Positions 59,117 through 64,000 of a stretch of 64,000 nt of DNA are shown here, piece by piece (the first letter of the stretch is position 1; every line of letters begins with the position of its first letter). The notes under the pieces were generated by a model that saw only the letters and a program-made list of their open reading frames with translations, was not told where the DNA came from and ran no database searches. Source of the stretch: Hymenobacter aquaticus (GTDB lineage: Bacteria; Bacteroidota; Bacteroidia; Cytophagales; Hymenobacteraceae); contig NZ_SRLC01000001.1 in the NCBI RefSeq assembly GCF_004765605.1, positions 2,108,001-2,172,000 on the forward strand. Direction: 5' to 3'. A program made the position numbers and the translations under genes.

Positions 59117-61972
59117 CCCAACCTGCCAGGTGCGCCGCAGCTGCCCCACGGCCAGCGCCAGTCCGCCCGCCAGCAGCACCCACACCTCCCCGTCGATGGG
59201 CACGTCGGTGACCGGGGCGGCCGGACCTTCGTCGACATCCAGGGTAGCGGTGGCCTGCAGCACTTCCTGCTGCTTGCGGCTGAGGGCAGCTTTCTGCGCT
59301 TCATTTTCCAGGGCCAGGTAGGAAGTGAAGCGCGTCATGATACCGGCTCGGAAGCTGGCCTGCACGAAAGGCACCCGCTCAGCTTCCGTGGCTTCAGGAT
59401 GAAACTGCTGCCACTGCTGGTAGCCGTGCAACAGCAAGCCCGTTTGCCAGCGGCTGGCGCCACGCGGCTGCGGCACGCCTACCGTGGGTTGATTGAGCAC
59501 GATGTCGGCGGTGGCATTATCGGGGAGGTAGGCCTGGGCGTGGGCAGCATTCGGCCAGGCCCGGACCGCTATGGGCTGGCCCGGCGCGGGAGTTGCGGGC
59601 TGCCCGAACCGGCTGTTGGTCAGCAGGGAATGGGCCTGCGTTTCCCCCGTGGCCCCCAGCACGTAAAACAGGCTGCTTTCCGGATAAGCGCTGCTCAGCT
59701 CCTCCAGGTTTGGCCCCAGAATAGCCTCGCTTACCTCATCGGTTACGACCACGATAACCGGGTACGTGGGCCCCGGGTGCTGCCAAGCGTCGAACAACAC
59801 CTGCCGCAGGGCACCTTCCAGGTAAAAACCGCCCCGGCCAGTATGCTGCGCCAGCTCCTGCGCCCACTGGTCGGCGGGCACGGGCGTGGCGTAAGCATCT
59901 ACCAGCGTGAAGCGGGCGTGGGCGTAGGCCGCATCGTGGGCAAAGCGGCTGGCAATGCGGCGCGCGTAGGCTGCTTTGCCGGCAGCCTGCTTGGCTGATA
60001 CGTTCAGCAGAAAATGATAGTAGGGCGTGCGCCTGACCAGGGGTAGGGCCTGCTTGGCCGCCGCACTGACGAATACCACCTCATTGCCCGGGGTGGCCAC
60101 CGGCTTGGCCAAGGGGCGGGCCGTGGTATCGCCCAACGTCACGCGGCGGCCATCCACCGTCAGCGTAAGGGGCTCCTTGTGCAGCAGTTGCAGGCCCGTG
60201 GTGCGGGCGGCGCGGCGCACCACCGGGTACACGCGCAGGTTCACGTGGCGGCTGTCGGTGTAGGCCAGCAGGCCAGGGTCGCGCACCTGGGTTTCGCCCA
60301 CAATCTGCGCGTAGACCCAGGCGGCGGCTTTTTTCTCGGCCAGAATCCCCATTTCCCGCCGGCCGTTCATATCCAGGTAGTAGTTGCCCACCCAGCAGCC
60401 CACCGGCAGCGCCAGCGTGGTGGCATATTCCCCGGCCCGCTGACTGGTATCGGTGTTGCTCACCCGCAGATCCAGCCAGCTCACCCAGGTCTGCTGCCTG
60501 GCATCGTAGGTGCTGCGCGCGGAAAGGCCGCTCAAGGCCGGAGCGCCGCCCGTAGGGGCCGCGGCGGGCCGGGTAAATTCCGGCTCCCGCGCCCCGGCCG
60601 CGCCCAGAAAAAGCTGCTCGAGGTCGGCAATTTTATCGTCCGAAATCGTGAGGTTGTCGAGCACCAGCCAGTTGAAGTACGTGGCCAGGTAGGGCACTTG
60701 CCGGCTGAAGGCAAGGCCGTTAGCACGCTCCTTGTGCTGTTTTACGACCTCCAGCGTACTGACCAGGGCCTGTTCGTCGAGGTCGTAGTGCTGGCGGTAG
60801 TCGGGCGTGTAGCGGTAGGCCAGCGCTTGGTGCAGCACCCGGCGGTTGTGCCAGTAGCGGGCCGTGATAATGAGGGGCAGCGTGAGCACGCCGGCCAGCA
60901 GGCCCGCGCGCAGCCAGCGGCGGGGAAACTGGCCGGCCAGAAACTCCAGGTCGGCCCCCAGCTCGCGCACGTGCACCACCAGCAGAATCAGCGGAGTGAG
61001 CAGCAGCAGCCCGAGGCCCAGCAGAATAATGGCCAGGATGGACAGCGGCAGGTAGGGCAGAAAGACGATGAAAAAGTAGAAGGTGTAGCTGAACAGCACG
61101 CTACGGCCCAGGAAAATCAGCAGCCGCGGCCACTTGCCGGCCTGGTCGGGCAGACACAGCAGCACCCCGTTCAGCACCGCCAGCATGTAAAACCAGGGGT
61201 TATGGAAGTTGCCAAAAACACCCTCTTCGTGGCTCCGATACCCGCTAAAGCCGCCCCAGAGCAACCCGTTGTTGAGCAGCAGCCCGGCCAATGGCAGCAG
61301 CAGGCTGATGAGCACCTTCCAGACCATCGACAGCTCCGCGTCCTCGGCCCGGTTCAGCCCCATGATGTACGCCCCGCGCACGATGAAAAACAACGAGCCG
61401 ATGGAGCCTACCACCCAGGAAGCCGCGAATAAAAAATTCCAGAGCCAGTGGGTATGCCAGCCCTGCAGAAACGAAAAAGGCAGCAGCAGCACGATGCCCC
61501 AGGCCAGGGGCGCGGCAAAAGCCAGCAAAAAGCTCATGGCGGCCGAGTGCCGCCGGTCGGCCGGGGTGGTGTGCACGACCAGCACAAACAGCGCGTGCGC
61601 CAGCGTGGGCATGCTGAAGGTGAGAACGTAGAGAGACAGGTCGGCAGGTACCATCCAGCGCGGCACCGACCAGGGTATCAGCTGCTGCTCCTGATTGAGG
61701 TACACCAGCAGAAAGCCCGAATAGGCGGCCAGCGCCAGCAAACTGTACAGCACGCCCAGCGGCCGGCCCCTACCCTGCTGCACCAGGGCATAGGCGAGCG
61801 TAGCAGCCCCCAGTACCGCCAGCGCCAGCGCAAACCACCGCCACAGCTGCAGACTTTCGGCCGGCAGCAGGGTATGAATAACGGCGTACTGCCCGGCGCA
61901 CAGCACGGCCAGCAGCACCAGGGGCAGGGTATTGAGTAGCAGCAGCCACTTCGGATTCAGGAAATTGCGCAT
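59114..61972 (-). CDS. VIT-domain membrane protein with exosortase-type C-terminal signal
   Basis: 952 residues from the ATG at 61972. About ten membrane helices in residues 8-370, then a soluble part with a VIT domain (about 495-590: GEYATTLALPVGCWVGNYYLDMNGRREMGILAEKKAAAWVYAQIVGE) and a vWA-like region. The C-terminus PIDGEVW (from residue 925), then a hydrophobic helix and RRTW, resembles sorting tails cut by exosortases of Bacteroidota (XrtN/MSEP-CTERM class). No exosortase gene is nearby. Stop TAA at 59114 lies in a duplicated copy of the aconitase end. Promoter at 62005-62036. Confidence 0.85.
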   Translation of the reverse strand: MRNFLNPKWLLLLNTLPLVLLAVLCAGQYAVIHTLLPAESLQLWRWFALALAVLGAATLAYALVQQGRGRPLGVLYSLLALAAYSGFLLVYLNQEQQLIPWSVPRWMVPADLSLYVLTFSMPTLAHALFVLVVHTTPADRRHSAAMSFLLAFAAPLAWGIVLLLPFSFLQGWHTHWLWNFLFAASWVVGSIGSLFFIVRGAYIMGLNRAEDAELSMVWKVLISLLLPLAGLLLNNGLLWGGFSGYRSHEEGVFGNFHNPWFYMLAVLNGVLLCLPDQAGKWPRLLIFLGRSVLFSYTFYFFIVFLPYLPLSILAIILLGLGLLLLTPLILLVVHVRELGADLEFLAGQFPRRWLRAGLLAGVLTLPLIITARYWHNRRVLHQALAYRYTPDYRQHYDLDEQALVSTLEVVKQHKERANGLAFSRQVPYLATYFNWLVLDNLTISDDKIADLEQLFLGAAGAREPEFTRPAAAPTGGAPALSGLSARSTYDARQQTWVSWLDLRVSNTDTSQRAGEYATTLALPVGCWVGNYYLDMNGRREMGILAEKKAAAWVYAQIVGETQVRDPGLLAYTDSRHVNLRVYPVVRRAARTTGLQLLHKEPLTLTVDGRRVTLGDTTARPLAKPVATPGNEVVFVSAAAKQALPLVRRTPYYHFLLNVSAKQAAGKAAYARRIASRFAHDAAYAHARFTLVDAYATPVPADQWAQELAQHTGRGGFYLEGALRQVLFDAWQHPGPTYPVIVVVTDEVSEAILGPNLEELSSAYPESSLFYVLGATGETQAHSLLTNSRFGQPATPAPGQPIAVRAWPNAAHAQAYLPDNATADIVLNQPTVGVPQPRGASRWQTGLLLHGYQQWQQFHPEATEAERVPFVQASFRAGIMTRFTSYLALENEAQKAALSRKQQEVLQATATLDVDEGPAAPVTDVPIDGEVWVLLAGGLALAVGQLRRTWQVG

Positions 61973-62004
61973 AGCAGGGTAATCATCGTTTGTACTTGGT
62001 GAGT

Positions 62005-62036
62005 CAAACATAAACCAAAGAACTTTGCAATACAAA
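62005..62036 (-). promoter_or_regulatory. Bacteroidota-type promoter of the VIT gene
   Basis: On the minus strand TTTG (62033-62036), 20 bp, TATGTTTG (62005-62012), matching the TTTG-N19/20-TAnnTTTG consensus. The box ends 32 bp before the ATG at 61972. Confidence 0.7.
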
Positions 62037-62046
62037 GTATATGTAC

Positions 62047-62084
62047 AAAAAGAGGCCGCCCCAGCAGTTGAGGCGGCCTCTTTT
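62047..62084 (-). terminator. Aconitase terminator
   Basis: AAAAGAGGCCGCC pairs with GGCGGCCTCTTTT around an 11-base loop, located 33 bp after the aconitase stop (62117) on the minus strand. Confidence 0.85.
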
Positions 62085-62116
62085 ACAATGCTAAGCCAGA
62101 GTTACCTGGGCGACAA

Positions 62117-64000
62117 TTACGCCTGACCGGCCTCTTTCAGGCGGATCAGGTTCAGGGCCGAGCCGGCTTTAAACCACTCAATCTGACCCTCGTTGTAGGT
62201 GTGGTTCAGATAGATGAGGTCCGTGTCGCCGTCTACGTGGTGCAGGCGGGCCTGCAGCTGCTTGCCGGGGGCAAACGTGGTCAGGCCGAGGATGTCGATG
62301 GTGTCGCCTTCCTCAATCAGGTCGTAGTCGGCCTTGTTGGCGAAGGTCAGCCCCAGCATACCCTGCTTCTTGAGGTTGGTTTCGTGAATCCGGGCAAACG
62401 ACTTCACGATAACCGCCCGGACGCCCAAGTGGCGGGGCTCCATGGCGGCATGCTCGCGCGACGAGCCTTCCCCGTAGTTCTCGTCACCCACGACCACCGT
62501 GCCGATGTGCATCGACTTGTAGTTACGGGCTACCTGGGGCACCGTGTTGTAGGTGTCGCCCTGGGCCACGAAATCCCGAACCTTGTTGGCTTCACCGTTG
62601 AAAGCGTTGGTGGCGCCGATGAGCATGTTGTTCGAGATGTTGTCGAGGTGGCCGCGGTACTTCAGCCAGGGGCCGGCCATAGAAATGTGGTCGGTGGTGC
62701 ACTTACCCTGGGCCTTGATGAGCAGGCGCAGACCCATCAGGTCGGTACCTTCCCAGGGCTTGAAGGGCTCGAGCAGCTCCAGACGGTCGGACGTCGGGTC
62801 CACGAGTACCTGCACGCCCGAGCCGTCTTCGGCGGGAGCCTGGTAGCCGGCATCTTCCACGGCGAAGCCCTGGGGCGGCATTTCCACGCCGCGGGGCTCG
62901 TCGAGCTTCACCTGCTGGCCGTCTTTGCTGGTCAGCGTGTCGGTCAGGGGGTTGAAGGTCAAATCGCCGGCAATGGCGAAGGCCGTCACGATTTCGGGCG
63001 AGGCCACGAAAGCGTGCGTGTTCGGGTTGCCGTCGTTGCGCTTAGCGAAGTTGCGGTTAAACGAGGTGATAATCGAGTTGCGACGCTTGGGGTCGTCGGT
63101 GTGGCGGGCCCACTGGCCGATGCACGGACCGCAGGCGTTGGCCAGCACCACGCCGCCCATCTGGGCGAAGGTGTCGAGCAGCCCGTCGCGCTCCACGGTG
63201 TAGCGCACCAGCTCCGAGCCGGGCGTTACGGTGAACTCGGCATTCACGGTCAGGCCCTTGGTTACGGCTTGCTCGGCAATGCTGGCGGCGCGGGTGATGT
63301 CCTCGTACGAGGAGTTGGTGCAGGAGCCAATCAGGCCTACTTCCAGCTTCTCGGGCCAGCCGTGCTCTTTCACGGCGGCGGCAAACTGCGAAATCGGCCA
63401 GGCGGCGTCCGGGGTGAACGGGCCGTTCACGTAGGGCTCCAGCGTGTTGAGGTCGATTTCGATGAGCTGGTCGTAGTAGGCCTCGGGGTTGGCGTACACC
63501 TCGTCGTCGGCGCGCAGGTGGTGGGCCACGGCGGCGGCGGCTTCGGCAATTTCGGCCCGGCTGGTGCCGCGCAGGTAGTCGCCCATCTTCTCGTCGTAGC
63601 TGAACACCGAGGTGGTAGCCCCGATTTCGGCGCCCATGTTGCAGATGGTACCTTTGCCGGTGGCCGAGAGGTTGTTGGCGCCTTCGCCGAAGTACTCGAC
63701 GATGGCCCCGGTGCCGCCTTTCACGGTCAGGATGCCGGCCACGCGCAGGATTACGTCTTTGGCTGAAGTCCAGCCGTTCATCTTGCCGGTCAGCTTCACG
63801 CCGATTACTTTCGGAAACTTCAGCTCCCAGGCCATGCCGGCCATTACGTCCACGGCATCAGCGCCACCGACGCCGATGGCAATCATGCCCAGGCCGCCGG
63901 CGTTGGGTGTGTGGGAGTCGGTGCCGATCATCATGCCGCCGGGGAAGGCGTAGTTTTCGAGCACCACCTGGTGAATGATACCGGCGCCGGGCTTCCAGAA
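62117..64000 (-). CDS. acn: Aconitate hydratase, mitochondrial/AcnA-type, 5' end outside window
   Basis: The frame is open to the window edge; the last 627 or so residues are visible, beginning [22 protein letters not shown], the usual substrate and subdomain motif of monomeric aconitases. Cluster ligand cysteines lie in [12 protein letters not shown] and [31 protein letters not shown] and the closing [20 protein letters not shown] are typical of the mitochondrial-type family. Converts citrate to isocitrate in the TCA cycle, cytosolic. Terminator directly downstream. Confidence 0.95.
   Translation of the reverse strand, partial: FWKPGAGIIHQVVLENYAFPGGMMIGTDSHTPNAGGLGMIAIGVGGADAVDVMAGMAWELKFPKVIGVKLTGKMNGWTSAKDVILRVAGILTVKGGTGAIVEYFGEGANNLSATGKGTICNMGAEIGATTSVFSYDEKMGDYLRGTSRAEIAEAAAAVAHHLRADDEVYANPEAYYDQLIEIDLNTLEPYVNGPFTPDAAWPISQFAAAVKEHGWPEKLEVGLIGSCTNSSYEDITRAASIAEQAVTKGLTVNAEFTVTPGSELVRYTVERDGLLDTFAQMGGVVLANACGPCIGQWARHTDDPKRRNSIITSFNRNFAKRNDGNPNTHAFVASPEIVTAFAIAGDLTFNPLTDTLTSKDGQQVKLDEPRGVEMPPQGFAVEDAGYQAPAEDGSGVQVLVDPTSDRLELLEPFKPWEGTDLMGLRLLIKAQGKCTTDHISMAGPWLKYRGHLDNISNNMLIGATNAFNGEANKVRDFVAQGDTYNTVPQVARNYKSMHIGTVVVGDENYGEGSSREHAAMEPRHLGVRAVIVKSFARIHETNLKKQGMLGLTFANKADYDLIEEGDTIDILGLTTFAPGKQLQARLHHVDGDTDLIYLNHTYNEGQIEWFKAGSALNLIRLKEAGQA

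Overview
The window (about 65% GC) looks like the chromosome of a Hymenobacter-type member of the Bacteroidota (Cytophagales). Support: C-terminal type IX secretion (T9SS) sorting domains on three secreted proteins, a TonB-dependent receptor and a TonB C-terminal domain protein, several Bacteroidota-type promoters (TTTG / TAnnTTTG), absence of obvious Shine-Dalgarno sequences, and many small proteins of a kind common in Hymenobacter. There are no rRNA, tRNA, CRISPR or insertion-sequence genes. The window opens inside an RND metal pump gene and closes inside an aconitase gene.

Layout. (1) 1-2.4 kb: 3' part of a CzcA/CusA-type RND pump and a 16-cysteine copper-binding four-helix-bundle protein. 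(2) 2.7-9.5 kb: two minus-strand envelope genes (DUF6134-like, DUF547), a divergent BamA/TamA-like barrel, then an arsenosugar-type cluster (glycosyltransferase, epimerase, SDR, peroxidase-like protein, radical SAM ArsS) without arsM. (3) 9.9-14.7 kb: a STAS-like protein, a Na+/H+ antiporter, a DUF389 protein and a ClC transporter. (4) 15.2-24.4 kb: a two-component system, a small membrane protein, a second copper-protein homologue and a complete RND tripartite pump (adaptor, permease, outer-membrane channel). Four upstream sites carry TAAT-like half-sites spaced 10-11-11 bp. (5) 24.7-30.1 kb: secreted low-complexity proteins, a barrel protein, a second OmpR-type two-component system and a T9SS protein. 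Two identical ATCAT direct-repeat operators, each the same distance from a -7 box, mark its two ends. (6) 30.2-37.7 kb: small proteins, a fasciclin protein, a modular T9SS endonuclease, a small GNAT, two disordered proteins and a universal stress protein. (7) 37.7-47.2 kb: a repeat-rich zone with a TonB receptor, an XRE-type regulator facing a 47-bp iteron array, DUF2490, a sorbosone-dehydrogenase-like enzyme, a VOC protein and a TonB-C protein. (8) 47.4-58.9 kb: small coiled-coil and lipoproteins, an alpha/beta hydrolase, a LytS/LytTR two-component system, PaaN, a secreted subtilase and small membrane proteins. (9) 59-64 kb: a VIT-domain exosortase-type substrate flanked by two copies of the aconitase 3' end, then aconitase.

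How it fits together. The strongest regulatory stories are the two OmpR-type two-component systems, each next to its own phased direct-repeat operator, and the XRE-type gene with its iterons. Metal and metalloid handling recurs: two RND pumps each next to a Csp-like protein, and the arsenosugar genes. The intergenic space of 27-47 kb holds at least three families of palindromic repeats. Several begin exactly at a gene end and supply its stop codon, and two families are bounded by inverted arrays of 7-bp or 8-bp tandem units.
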